This document shows positions 1-9,938 of a DNA stretch of 64,000 nucleotides, piece by piece. Each line of letters opens with the position of its first letter. The stretch's first letter is position 1. A program made the translations under genes and the position numbers. The stretch is taken from NCBI GenBank assembly GCA_023334545.1, contig JAADVB010000003.1, forward strand, positions 114,317 to 178,316, in the 5' to 3' direction. The notes beneath the pieces were generated by a model that saw only the letters and a list, made by a program, of their open reading frames with translations, had not been told where the DNA came from and did no database searches. Source of the DNA: Salisapilia sapeloensis. Its lineage: Eukaryota > Oomycota > Peronosporomycetes > Peronosporales > Salisapiliaceae.

Positions 1-199
1 GACCTCTTGGTTGTCGTATTCGGCAGGACTTGGAAAGCCGGCTAAAGCAGACGAAGCTCGTTCTCCCATCGTCCGACTTGGCCCCGCATCCCTCGGCGGA
101 CCATCGATTAAGCTTATAAAGACCTGTACAAGCCTTTGTAGACTAGTTCTTGTACTATCCAAACCACTAGCAAAGACGTTTGTTTGTATTGGCATATAA
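1..199 (+). other. Possible 3' end of an upstream gene
   Basis: A plus-strand frame is open from the left edge to a TAA at 197-199. Its first 40 or so codons (G/P/A/S-rich, ending near a PSIK) look like a protein C-terminus. The last 25 codons look like non-coding sequence read through, so the true stop or a splice site may come earlier. There is no ATG in this frame, so if it is real it is only the tail of a gene starting left of the window. Just as likely it is the 5' flank of the kinesin gene. Low confidence. Confidence 0.25.
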
Positions 200-205
200 A
201 TCAGA

Positions 206-3200
206 ATGGATGAAGAACTCCTTCGTGCTGTGGACAGTGCTGTTGATCATGTCGACGACGAGTACGTTACCGATGAGGAGCTTGAGCTGCAAGATCTCGA
301 GCCTGATCGTCGCCATTCTGTCGCATCGTCCGCTTCGTCTTCACAACGTGCTGGTCGTCCGAGCGTAGCAGATCGTCCAACGTCTTCAGCCCAGATGAAG
401 CACCGAGGCAGCGTTACGGAAGGAAAGTCGTCTCGTCGAGCCAGTATGATCGACTCAAGCTCGAGAAAAAGTTCACAAAGTCGTTTATTAGCCGGAACAG
501 CAGCTTCCGACCTCAAGCGCAAGTCGAGTATGTCGGAGAATGAGCCTCCGAATCGTTCTCAAGCTACAAACCCATCTCGTCGTCTCGGTACGACATCTAC
601 GCGTCGTCCAGCCACTGCCAAGAGCAAGCCTGTCTCGGCTGCAGAAGCTCGACGCGCCTATGATCAGTCCTTACGCCAGCGTCTCGAAGGCGATCGACCT
701 CGATCAAATAACGCCACGTCTCGCATTCGTTCTCAACCGAGCAATCGTCGTGCGAGCTTAGCGTCATCTACTTGCTCGACCGAGTCGAATTCCTCTACTT
801 CATCGATCTTCCCATCGTCTTTGCCGTCGAAAGGCGGTCGATACGCCCAAGCTCGTCGTGCATCTGTCGCACCTGAAGAGCGTAGTAGTCATTCAATACA
901 GGATATGAGTCCAGAGGCTGTGAAGCAGCGGCATTCGTTAACGACGCAAGAAGTACAGGAAGCGATTGCACGTGCCCAACGCGCCAAATCATCGACGAAT
1001 CCGCGTGTACAGGAGCGAGCGACGGAGCGTGTGCAAGGTCTTGTGCAGGAGATGGCTGACAGTGGTTCTGCTCTCGTATCTGCTTTTGACAGTCTCCAGA
1101 CGCGTAGTCAGCGTCTGGAAGAGGAGCTAGGCGAGTCTTCCACGACGTTGGAGAATCTCCGTAGGTCGGTGAAGGACAGAGATGAAGAGATTCGTCGATT
1201 GAGGGAAGAAAAACGACAGGAGAAGGTTGCATCGAGTGCCAAGATGGCGGAAGAAGCCGTGCAGGAAGTGGATTCATCTGCTTCTGACCTGAAAGAGATG
1301 GTTTTAAAAGCTTCCGAACGGATTGAAGAGAAGTGGAAGGCTCGCGTTGCGAAGATGAAGGAAGATTTTGAAACGCAGTTGACGAAAGAACGGGAGAAAA
1401 CGTCTGAATCCGTTCTCTCGACCTCGCGACTAGTTACCGAGACGAAACAGGAGAAGGAGGATGCTCTCCAGTCGTATAAAGAAGAGAACTCGACGCTTTT
1501 GAATCAAAAGAAACAACTGGAGATTGATCTCGGTGCCGCGAATCGCGAACTGGAGTTCGTCCGATCGCAATTGAGTAGTGATGATGCTGCTCGAAGTGAT
1601 GATGCGCATAGCTTTTGGCAGCGTACGACGGACTTGGAGCGTAAGAATCGAGAGCTGAATGAAGAAGTGACGCGATTGACGCAGCAAGTGACGAAGTTGA
1701 CGCAGCACGAGAGTGCGATGCGGAAGGCTGCGCAGGAGCTACGTCAGGAGACTGCAGAGAAGATTAGAGCTGCCAAGGAGAAAGAGGCGGAGAGGCTGGC
1801 GATGCAAGAAAAGTTGAGCAAGGTCGAGCAGGAGGTGAGTGTCGAGAAGGACAAGACGCAGCAGTTGGAAGTATCGAATGAGCAGCTCACAGCGGAGAAT
1901 ACGGCTTTGTATGCGCAGATGGTAGCGCAGCAGACTGCGCATGAGAAGGAGTTGGAGGACGAGAAGAAGAGATCGGAGCGTCGGCAGTTGGAGCTAAACG
2001 ATGAAGTGAGGTTGTTGGAGCAACATAATCGCGTGATTAAAGAGTCTAGTCACGTCCCGACGAGTGACACTGCGTCTATCGCGACTGACATGTCAGATAA
2101 CGTTAGCGCTAGTGACTGTAATGAGCCGAATGTCGAGTTGCAGGAGGTGACGACGGAGCTACTGCAGGCGAGACGTCAGTTGTCGGAGAAGAGTCATCAG
2201 ATCACGAGTCTCGAGCAACAGATTGCCGAGAATGAAAAGGTGCGACGCAAGTTGCATAATACGATCCAAGAGATGAAGGGTAATATCCGTGTGAATGTTC
2301 GTCTACGTCCGTTCTTGCCTGGCGATGGCGAAGCGACAACGCCTTCAATCATGTGTGATCCGATCGGATCGACCTTGTCGACTCGAACTGAGACGCCACA
2401 TACGTTTGCATTTGATAAAGTGTTTGGTCAGAGTCATGACCAGCAGCATGTCTTTGATGAAGTGAAAGACTTTATCCAATCTGCGCTGGATGGGTATAAC
2501 GTTTGTATCTTTGCATACGGACAAACCGGATCGGGGAAGACACATACGATGCAAGGGAGTGGGAAGAATCAGATGCGTGGAATCATCCCTCGATCCATCC
2601 AACAGATTATTGAGAACTGTCGGGAGCTCGAGGAACAAGGATGGACGTATACGCTTCACGCGTCTTTCTATGAGATTTATAACGAAACGATTCGAGACTT
2701 GTTGACGTCGGAGCAGGATCAAAAGTATGCCATTCGAACGGATGCCAAGGGCCGGAATTATGTCGACGGATTGGTGCGACAAGAGATTAATCTCGAGGAT
2801 GCACAGCAAGAGGTGGAGAACGTCATGGGCACGGCGGCGAGAAATCGGTCGGTCCAGAAGACTGATATGAATGCCCATTCGTCCCGTAGTCATAGTATCT
2901 TTTTGTTGTCGATTCATGGCGTGAATGACGTTCAAGGGACGGAGATGGAGGGAACGTTGAATCTCGTGGACTTGGCCGGGAGTGAACGACTCGGTCGGTC
3001 GAAAGCGACGGGCGATCGACTTAAGGAGACACAGGCGATTAATAAAAGTTTGAGTAACTTGGCGAATGTCTTCCAGGCGCTCGTGAAGAAGACGACGCAT
3101 GTGCCGTATAGGAATTCCAAGCTCACGTATGCACTCCAGCCAGCTTTATCAGGCGACGGGAAGACGTTGATGATGGTGAATCTCTCGCCGACGGAATCGT

Positions 3201-3337
3201 CGATTGAAGAGAGCTTGTGTTCACTCCGGTTTGCCCAGAATGTGAGTCAATGTGAATTGGGGACACCTACGAGGCAGATTAAGATGCAGTCGAACGGATC
3301 GGCTGCGTCGAGGATGCGAGGGTCAAGAGTGCGTTAA
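206..3337 (+). CDS. Kinesin-14 family C-terminal motor protein
   Basis: A single-exon gene of 1043 aa. Residues 1-260 are Ser/Arg-rich and disordered, about 260-680 form long coiled coils, and the motor domain fills about 690-1020. A motor placed after the stalk, with neck sequence RVNVRLRP, is the signature of minus-end-directed kinesin-14 (Ncd/Kar3/KIFC1 type), which crosslinks and slides microtubules in spindles. Visible motor motifs are the P-loop GQTGSGKT near residue 771, switch I SSRSHS near 890 and switch II DLAGSE near 920, all intact. The start is the first ATG after an in-frame stop-containing leader. The basic N-terminus probably carries a second microtubule-binding site, as in other kinesin-14s (inference). 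Confidence 0.93.
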   Translation: MDEELLRAVDSAVDHVDDEYVTDEELELQDLEPDRRHSVASSASSSQRAGRPSVADRPTSSAQMKHRGSVTEGKSSRRASMIDSSSRKSSQSRLLAGTAASDLKRKSSMSENEPPNRSQATNPSRRLGTTSTRRPATAKSKPVSAAEARRAYDQSLRQRLEGDRPRSNNATSRIRSQPSNRRASLASSTCSTESNSSTSSIFPSSLPSKGGRYAQARRASVAPEERSSHSIQDMSPEAVKQRHSLTTQEVQEAIARAQRAKSSTNPRVQERATERVQGLVQEMADSGSALVSAFDSLQTRSQRLEEELGESSTTLENLRRSVKDRDEEIRRLREEKRQEKVASSAKMAEEAVQEVDSSASDLKEMVLKASERIEEKWKARVAKMKEDFETQLTKEREKTSESVLSTSRLVTETKQEKEDALQSYKEENSTLLNQKKQLEIDLGAANRELEFVRSQLSSDDAARSDDAHSFWQRTTDLERKNRELNEEVTRLTQQVTKLTQHESAMRKAAQELRQETAEKIRAAKEKEAERLAMQEKLSKVEQEVSVEKDKTQQLEVSNEQLTAENTALYAQMVAQQTAHEKELEDEKKRSERRQLELNDEVRLLEQHNRVIKESSHVPTSDTASIATDMSDNVSASDCNEPNVELQEVTTELLQARRQLSEKSHQITSLEQQIAENEKVRRKLHNTIQEMKGNIRVNVRLRPFLPGDGEATTPSIMCDPIGSTLSTRTETPHTFAFDKVFGQSHDQQHVFDEVKDFIQSALDGYNVCIFAYGQTGSGKTHTMQGSGKNQMRGIIPRSIQQIIENCRELEEQGWTYTLHASFYEIYNETIRDLLTSEQDQKYAIRTDAKGRNYVDGLVRQEINLEDAQQEVENVMGTAARNRSVQKTDMNAHSSRSHSIFLLSIHGVNDVQGTEMEGTLNLVDLAGSERLGRSKATGDRLKETQAINKSLSNLANVFQALVKKTTHVPYRNSKLTYALQPALSGDGKTLMMVNLSPTESSIEESLCSLRFAQNVSQCELGTPTRQIKMQSNGSAASRMRGSRVR

Positions 3338-3418
3338 GATGAAGAGATCGTTGGCAAGTCTTTTTGAAAATTCTGGATGAAAAAATAGTTTGCTACATGC
3401 ATATCGTTTTTCTTATGT

Positions 3419-3682
3419 CTATTCGTCCGTGCATTTGAGGTAAAGGATCATGCGCGTAAAGTAGGTGAGCGTGCAGATGGCGCAGATGACGAGCGTGATG
3501 ATGAACGCACCGGAGCCTTCGGGTCCAGACGGTATCGCACCTTTGCTGTCGTACTTGTCGTTCGAGTAGCCATAGTCCAAGGCTAGCGGGAGTCCAATGG
3601 CCCAGAAGAGCGCGTGCGTCGCGATGAGGTTGAATGTCCAGCCGTAGTTGTCGTTGAGGTAGCCACCTAGTGTCTTTGTCAT
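3419..3682 (-). CDS. Small two-helix membrane protein, unknown function
   Basis: An 87-aa ORF beginning at an ATG at 3682. It has two hydrophobic segments (about residues 17-36 and 58-80) separated by a polar loop rich in Asp, Lys and Gly, and a short charged tail ending CTDE. I do not recognise the family. The sequence just 5' of the ATG, on the minus strand, ends TTCTAG, a typical acceptor here, so a short upstream coding exon cannot be excluded. It lies between the 3' end of the kinesin gene (81 bp away, convergent) and PSMA6. Confidence 0.55.
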   Translation of the reverse strand: MTKTLGGYLNDNYGWTFNLIATHALFWAIGLPLALDYGYSNDKYDSKGAIPSGPEGSGAFIITLVICAICTLTYFTRMILYLKCTDE

Positions 3683-3773
3683 GCTGTCTAGAATGAAGGA
3701 ATGAACAAAGAGACGGAAGTGTGGGTTTTGAAACGTCTTTCAAGGCCGTTTCTATTGAGATTGGAGGTTGGAT

Positions 3774-4734
3774 CTAGTCTCGTTCACTGATAGCAGTCAA
3801 GTGGCCTTCCACCTCTTGCTCGCTCAACTTTCGGAACCTAGCACATGGATTAGATGCATGTGGTCTATAGATAATACGGAAGATAATACCTCTGTCCTTG
3901 GGAGATGACGCCGACTTCGACTTCATCCGGACGGAAATCGGCGGATAGAACGGATTGGAGACACGTGATGGCCGTGTGGAGCGTTGTTTCATCGTCCATG
4001 GCCGGGTCGGCCTTGATCTTCTTCTCGAGGTAGTTCTGCGCCTCCTGCTCTTTCGATCCAGCCGACGTGGCCTTGTAGCCCCAGAAGTGGCCGGCCGGAT
4101 CGATCTTGTACAGCTGAGGTCCCTTTTCGTCGTCGTAGCTGATGAGCATCGTGATGACGCCAAAGGCACGCATGGACGCGTGCTGCGTGTACACTTGTGC
4201 GACGTCAGCAATACGCTTGGCGAGGACGTGGCACGGCATTTTGTATCCGTATTTGAACTCGAACTCGTGCGCTTCGTGACGAAGACGCTGGACTTGCGCT
4301 TTCGAGTCAGCTAATAAGGACGAAATAGACCGTTAGGATTGATATAGAGTAGATTGAGAGATGATAGCGTACCGTATAGGCCAGTCATGAGGCATCCGAT
4401 CTCGGGCGTGATGGAAAAAATGTTCGTGACGGACTCCGGGTCGATCAATTTGTCCTAACGCATGCAGTGAGCATGTAGATCCATTGATATCTTGCCTATG
4501 AGTATGGTACCTGCACTTTTTTCTGCGTGACAAAGGCGCAGCTCGTTTTCCCACGAACAGCGACGGACGTCAGGCCACTCTCCTTGGCAGCCTTGAACGC
4601 GTATTCTGTCCATTCAAACTTTACTTGAGACGATGTATATTGCTAAGACGACGTCTGTCGAACGTACCGATCTGATAGAGTCTCCCCTCAGGTGAGAAGA
4701 TAGTAATATGTCGGTCATATCCTTCCGCCGCCAT
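3774..4734 (-). CDS. PSMA6: 20S proteasome subunit alpha type-6 (alpha-1)
   Basis: Five exons rebuilt on the minus strand: 4668-4734, 4511-4605, 4373-4454, 3890-4310 and 3774-3837. Together they give 729 nt, 242 aa, close to the usual length of about 246. The first exon encodes the proteasome alpha signature ([16 protein letters not shown]), continuing to EYAFKAA across the first junction. Later blocks include [32 protein letters not shown] and the C-terminal FRKL...AERD-type tail (here ISERD). Alpha subunits form the outer gated rings of the 20S core and have no catalytic Thr. Introns are 52-62 nt. All junctions keep frame and conserved sequence, so the model is firm. Confidence 0.93.
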
Positions 4735-4922
4735 GACAATTTAAGCTGCTTCTTCCGTTCTTAAGATCTTCGTCTTACGAAATGGACTTGTCTTTTTAAA
4801 CTAAAACGTTACAATTAGGAACGAATTAACCATTCTAGGCTACAATTCGAAAAAATACTTTGAAAGGCTACATATCGATAGAAGACAAGTCTATTCGTTC
4901 GAATGGAGAAAAACGACTAAAC

Positions 4923-6599
4923 TTAGTGGTTGATGAAAAAGGCTTGGAGCAGACCGATGAGTAGGCCGAGGACACCACCCATGAGTACCAACTTCCACTC
5001 GTCTTCTTGAAAGACTGGATGTAAAAGCTGCTCAAACTCTTCGGAACTGATGCCCTTCATCTTTTCTCGTAAAGTCGTCTCGAGATCCAAAGCTTCCGTC
5101 GCATAGTCCTCAATCTGTCGAAGACTGTCTGGGAATTTATCCACAATATGATTCGTCACGTCGTCCTTGATGTTCATGTACGTATCTTCTCCGATGCTCA
5201 TGTTCATAATACGCTCCGTCGTCCTCGCACTGTCGTTGACAGCGTCCTGGACATTGTCGTACACGAGTTCAAACAGGCGATCTGAGTACGGACCTTTGAG
5301 GATGGCTTCGATGATATTATGCGACGTCAAGACCTCCGACGCGACCATTCGACCGTAGACGTACGACACTTCATTCTGTCGACGTAAGAAGAGACCTTGC
5401 ATGGTGATACCACAGATACGCTTCGGGTTCACGGGGTTGAAGATCATCTTTAACGCCAACCAGTTCGTCAGTGTCCCGACGACGAGACCGACGACGGGGA
5501 AGACGACCATGCGGTCGGTGTAAACGAACCAGAGACCCATCTGCATCAGACCAAAGAGCAGACCCATGTACGCACCAGCGTTTCGGATAAACGACAGCTC
5601 CTTGTAGCCACAGACGAGGAACATGTTCACGAGAAGTTGCGGGTCTCGCATCATGTTGTGCACGACCATGTCTTCGAGGTCAAAGACGTCTTCGATATTA
5701 TTCCGGATTTCATTCATCAGCGCTTCGATGTGTGCCGGAGCTTCTTCCTTGACTTTCTGAATGATCTCGTCTTTCACGCGGGACGGTAGGACGTTCCAAA
5801 GGTCCGGATTGTACTTGAGGGCCATGTCTTCAATGATATCTTGGATCGTATTGAAGAGAATGGGCTCGAGCACTTCCACCACACGACCTGGTTCGACGCG
5901 CGAGAAGACTTCCTTGATGCTCAAGAGCTTCTGCGTCATGATCTGACACGTCTGTCGAGCCATCTTCTCTCCTTTAAACGGCACAATGCCTTGCCAACCG
6001 AGACCGGTGTTTGTGCCTGGAATCTGGAGAACACCGAGGTAGTTGAGAGGGTAAAAGGTCATCCAGAGCGCGAGCCAGATGTGGATGTACGTGAAGGCAA
6101 CGCAGACGAGCGGGATAGACCCGTACTTGATCAATTGCTCGGACGAGATACCAGCGTCTTCTAGTGGATCTTTCAAGGCAGTAAAGCATAGGATAGCAAC
6201 GATAATGAATAGAACGAGTAGGATGCCGATAGGTATCGTCGGAAGTTCAATCACCGGTGGGAACTTGGCGGCTTTACTCTTGCCATCCTTTTTTTTACTA
6301 TCGCTCTGATTTTTATCCGTTAGCGGGACAAAGTCCGTCACGATACCAGGAGACGATAAACCTTCTTCTGTCGCGACTTGTGCCATACCTAAGAGAGTAA
6401 ATCGACAACTTGTCGCGAGTTCCTGTGGTTCGATCTGCGCCCATCGTGCCGGAGCAAAGTGAATCACTTCGTCCCCAGAGAAATGCCGCAATTGTGGTGC
6501 AAGAGGAGCAAAGCGTCCGTTCTCGAACTTGCGTAGCCAGTCCTCGAGCTGCGCAGCGCCCCAATTCGCTGGATTTACCAGCGCTTCTTGCTTGGCCAT
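4923..6599 (-). CDS. DUF445-family membrane protein
   Basis: A single exon of 558 aa from the ATG at 6599. The N-terminal 80 residues form a small helical, SAM-like module (inference). A Lys/Ser-rich linker follows, then hydrophobic segments near residues 121-145 and 157-182, and two more near 335-385. The last two carry the block GTLTNWLALKMIF, the hallmark of DUF445 (bacterial YheB/YjiN type). A final membrane segment sits at the extreme C-terminus (about 536-556). The soluble middle and C-terminal parts are helical and amphipathic. Bacterial homologues are membrane proteins of ill-defined function; a localisation cannot be read here. Start choice rests on the first ATG and a stop just upstream. 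Confidence 0.75.
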   Translation of the reverse strand: MAKQEALVNPANWGAAQLEDWLRKFENGRFAPLAPQLRHFSGDEVIHFAPARWAQIEPQELATSCRFTLLGMAQVATEEGLSSPGIVTDFVPLTDKNQSDSKKKDGKSKAAKFPPVIELPTIPIGILLVLFIIVAILCFTALKDPLEDAGISSEQLIKYGSIPLVCVAFTYIHIWLALWMTFYPLNYLGVLQIPGTNTGLGWQGIVPFKGEKMARQTCQIMTQKLLSIKEVFSRVEPGRVVEVLEPILFNTIQDIIEDMALKYNPDLWNVLPSRVKDEIIQKVKEEAPAHIEALMNEIRNNIEDVFDLEDMVVHNMMRDPQLLVNMFLVCGYKELSFIRNAGAYMGLLFGLMQMGLWFVYTDRMVVFPVVGLVVGTLTNWLALKMIFNPVNPKRICGITMQGLFLRRQNEVSYVYGRMVASEVLTSHNIIEAILKGPYSDRLFELVYDNVQDAVNDSARTTERIMNMSIGEDTYMNIKDDVTNHIVDKFPDSLRQIEDYATEALDLETTLREKMKGISSEEFEQLLHPVFQEDEWKLVLMGGVLGLLIGLLQAFFINH

Positions 6600-6831
6600 G
6601 ACGAAGAATGCTGACTATCGCGTCCGAAACGGTTGATGTCAACTACCTATACAAACATCAAGTGACTTGTGCTGGACAGTCTATCTTTCATGGGTAGTGG
6701 CTACTTGTAGCATTTCGTAATCTTTATCATTTGTAATTGTCGAAAGTGGCTATTTGAAAGTCGAAAGGAGGCTAGATCGGAAAGATTCGAGAAGACGGAC
6801 ACTTGGAAAAACACGTTGTGAGAGAAGAAGC

Positions 6832-8369
6832 ATGGGCGTCGTCAAGGTGAATGGAGAGAGTGAATGGAACTCCCAGTTGACGAATGCAGGTGGGAAATTG
6901 GTCGTAGTCGACTTTTCAGCTACTTGGTACGTGCTTCTAGTACAAAAGCCATTGGAACGTGTATACTTATAAGATGTAGGTGTGGGCCGTGCCAAATGAT
7001 TAAACCGGTTGTGGAGCAATTGAGTAACCAATACACGGATGTTCTCTTTCTAGAAGTGGATGAAGGATCCAATCGGTCTCTCATCAGTGCACTTGGTGTA
7101 AGAGGCTTCCCAACCTTCCACTTTTACGTCAGTCAGAGCAAGGTTGATGAGCTCGTGGGAGCCGACCAGAACGCTTTGCGTCAGAAGATCGAGCAATGGC
7201 GTCAATCGGCTTTTAACCCCTTCGCCTCCACTGGCACAGCTCTTGGTGGTGGTTCTTCCATCCAGGACGCACGAGAAGCTCGTCTTCGTCGATTAGCAAA
7301 TCTGGAAGCTTCTCAAGCGAAAGAGACTCAGAATCAGCCGAAAGATATTCAGCAGACGGAATCGAAAGCGTCCGAGGACCAGGAGATGGTTTGTGATATG
7401 GAAACCGGTGTCTGTCATGTCCCGGAGCCTGCGTCTAACAAGTCCGTTCCGTCGGACTCGACACCAGAAGTGAATCCGGAACTGATGAGTCAGCTACAAG
7501 AGATGGGTTTCCCAGAGATTCGATGCAAGAAGGCCCTCTTGGCGACCAATGGGCAGGGTCTTGAGGATGCTGTGAACTGGATTGGTGAGCATCAGGATGA
7601 CGCGGACATTGATGCGCCCATCCAGTACCTGGATATGGCGCAACACGCGAAGAAACCATTGACGGCAGAGGAGAAGGAAAAGAAAATTGAAGAACTAAAA
7701 GCCAAGATGAAGGCGAAACGAGCGGAGCGTCAGGAGAACGAAAAAGTGGAATTGACTGAAAGCGAGATCAAGAGGCGACAGACGGGAAAAGGGATGCAAG
7801 AGGCACAGGCTGAGCATGAATCTTTGCGTCGGAAGCGAGATATTGAGATGCGTAAAAAAGAAAAGGAAGATGCGAAGAGAGAGCGTGAACGTCTGCGTCG
7901 AGAACTGGAACGTGACAAGATGGAGCGCAAGGCTCGTGGTGGACGTCTCGGTGGTCCTCCGATCGATCTCCCGAATACCGACGGCGATAACCTTCCGCTT
8001 GAAGCAAAAGAAAAGAAAGAAAAGAAAGAGAAGGAGGTCTTGTCTCCGGAAGAGCAGATGGATAAGAGCTTGGACAAGTTGAAGAGGTACCGTGTCGCGG
8101 GAGACGGACATGCTGCCGTCAAGACACTCGGTGTGTACGTCAAGAACCTGTTGGAGAAACCAGACGAGGAAAAGTTCCGTTCGATCAACCTCGAGAATGC
8201 AGCATTCAAGAAGCGTGTGGGTGGTCTTGTCGGTGGCATCTCTTTCCTCAAGGCACTTGGCTACGAAAAGGACGGCACGACGTTGGTTTTAAGTCTGGAG
8301 AAACGAGATGAAGCGTTGCTAAAGACAGCACAGGAAAAATTGTCGACAGCGTTAACGGAACTGGCTTAA
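6832..8369 (+). CDS. Thioredoxin-UBA-PUB domain protein
   Basis: Two exons, 6832-6926 and 6980-8369, split by a 53-nt intron inside the active-site Trp codon; 494 aa. Residues 1-105 are a thioredoxin fold with an intact WCGPC redox centre (about 32-36) and the cis-Pro block GFPTF. Residues about 199-238 are a UBA domain (MGFPEIRCKKAL...GLEDAVNWI). About 250-360 is a charged helical region, and about 389-480 a PUB domain (LDKLKRYRVAGDGHAAVKTL). UBA binds ubiquitin and PUB binds the p97/Cdc48 tail in known proteins. I infer a redox-active p97 cofactor in ubiquitin-dependent protein quality control. There is no signal peptide, so it is probably cytosolic. Confidence 0.88.
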
Positions 8370-8396
8370 CAAGACTCTTTTTTTTCTACTGGCATG

Positions 8397-9761
8397 TTAT
8401 ATCGAAAAGAAACGACTGAAGAAACCTTTGGACGGTGTCGGTTTTGTCTCAGGTTCCGTCTCGACTGGTTCTTCCTCTGATTCTTCTTCCATTAGAGGTT
8501 GGAATGGACGTGTCGGGATAGGCGGAGACACGACGTCTGTCTGGATACCACTCACAATGATCGATACGTGGACAGTACCGGTACTCGTCGGATCGTACGT
8601 CGTGCCGAAGATAATGTTCGCGTCTTCCGATACTTTGTTTCGAATCGTGTCCATCACTTTGTCCACTTCAAATAGTGTCATGTCCTCACCGCCTCGAATC
8701 GTCACGAGGAGCCCGACAGCAGATTCCGTTGGTAGGTCGCCTAGAAGAGGGTTCACAAGCGCCTTTTCCGCTGCCTTGAGCGCTCGGTCTTCAGCATCAT
8801 CCGAGCTGCCGGATCCCATGAGCGCTCGCCCGGCGTTCGATAAGATGGTCTTGATGTCTGCGAAATCGAGATTGATTAACCCAGGTCGTATGATGAGGTC
8901 CGTCACGCCTCGAACACCTTCTAATAGCACTTCATCTGCGTATCGGAAGGCCTCTAGCATTGTCGTACGCTTACTCGCGAGCGCGAGGAGGTTCTGATTC
9001 GGAACGATAATCAAAGTGTCGACGTGTTTCGCGAGCTCCTGGACACCAGCATTGGCAAGACGTGTGCGGTTAGGACCTTCCGACCGAAATGGCGTGCTGA
9101 CGACGCCGACAGTGAGGATCCCGAGCTCCCTCGCTGTCGCTGCGACAACAGGAGCTGCTCCTGTGCAAGTTCCGCCACCCATACCTCCTGTAATAAAGAG
9201 CATGTTACTATCCGACAGAGCTTGTTTAATCTCTTCTTTCTGTTGCTCGGCAGACTTTTGTCCTAACGCAGGCTTGGATCCGGCACCAAGACCTTTCGTA
9301 ACGTCCTCTCCAAGTGTGATTTTATGTGGTGCAAGGGAACGAGCAAGTGCTTGACAGTCTGTATTGGCCACGACAAACTCTACGCCATCCAGTTGAGCGG
9401 ACACCATGTTATTAACCGCGTTGCTGCCGGCACCACCGAGTCCCATGACTGTAATCAGCGGTCGGCCGTGCTTGTAAGCGGATAAGAGAGGAGAGGATCG
9501 TTTCGATGTTTCCACCACTTCTGGAGTAGATGTAGCTGTTGTTTCTTGTTTCCGGGGACGAGAAGTATTCGTACGCTTGGTACTAGCAGCTTTCTTACTT
9601 CGTGTGCGACTAGACCGAGGTGGCGAGACATCGTCTTGAGCGCCATTAATTTTGCTCGTACTACTTTCCGTGTGCACTCCATGAGCTAGGAATGGAGAGC
9701 ATCGACTCTTTCCGATGTACGTAAGACGTCTCGTAGCAAAAGTACGCGTACAGACGCTCAT
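8397..9761 (-). CDS. ftsZ: FtsZ, mitochondrial division GTPase
   Basis: Read from the ATG at 9761, the protein is 454 aa. The frame stays open further upstream but without a better ATG. The first 20 residues are rich in Arg, Ser and Thr with no acidic residues, typical of a mitochondrial presequence. A Ser/Lys/Thr linker follows, then the FtsZ GTPase core from about residue 97 (GLGGAGSNAVNNM), the T4 tubulin signature near 193-199 and the NTD nucleotide loop. The signature reads GGGTCTG where most FtsZ have GGGTGTG. The C-terminus is acidic and ends in a Phe-rich tail, the usual position for a partner-binding peptide. It should form the ring inside the mitochondrial matrix. Alphaproteobacterial-type FtsZ is retained in stramenopiles but lost in animals and fungi. 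Confidence 0.93.
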   Translation of the reverse strand: MSVCTRTFATRRLTYIGKSRCSPFLAHGVHTESSTSKINGAQDDVSPPRSSRTRSKKAASTKRTNTSRPRKQETTATSTPEVVETSKRSSPLLSAYKHGRPLITVMGLGGAGSNAVNNMVSAQLDGVEFVVANTDCQALARSLAPHKITLGEDVTKGLGAGSKPALGQKSAEQQKEEIKQALSDSNMLFITGGMGGGTCTGAAPVVAATARELGILTVGVVSTPFRSEGPNRTRLANAGVQELAKHVDTLIIVPNQNLLALASKRTTMLEAFRYADEVLLEGVRGVTDLIIRPGLINLDFADIKTILSNAGRALMGSGSSDDAEDRALKAAEKALVNPLLGDLPTESAVGLLVTIRGGEDMTLFEVDKVMDTIRNKVSEDANIIFGTTYDPTSTGTVHVSIIVSGIQTDVVSPPIPTRPFQPLMEEESEEEPVETEPETKPTPSKGFFSRFFSI

Positions 9762-9938
9762 GTAGACTAGAAGAGAGGAGATACAGGAATCGATCAGAGC
9801 CGTTCGAGTCTGATGCGTATGTCTTAAAATTATAAATTGCCACTGTTCTTGTATTTTGAATAAAATGTATAGGACGATCACTTAGGATCGTGGCGAGGCT
9901 TGCTGGATGCCATGTTGGAGAGCTTGGATCTATTGGGA

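Noticed and set aside
2345-3100. 251-codon minus-strand frame opposite the kinesin motor
   Set aside because: It is the shadow of the conserved motor domain; no motifs, and the plus frame carries all kinesin signatures.
7695-8251. Two long minus-strand frames rich in Phe/Ser/Leu
   Set aside because: Antisense of the Lys/Glu-rich helical part of the Trx-UBA-PUB gene; composition is the expected artefact.
8428-8997. 189-codon plus frame opposite ftsZ
   Set aside because: Antisense shadow of the FtsZ C-terminal half.
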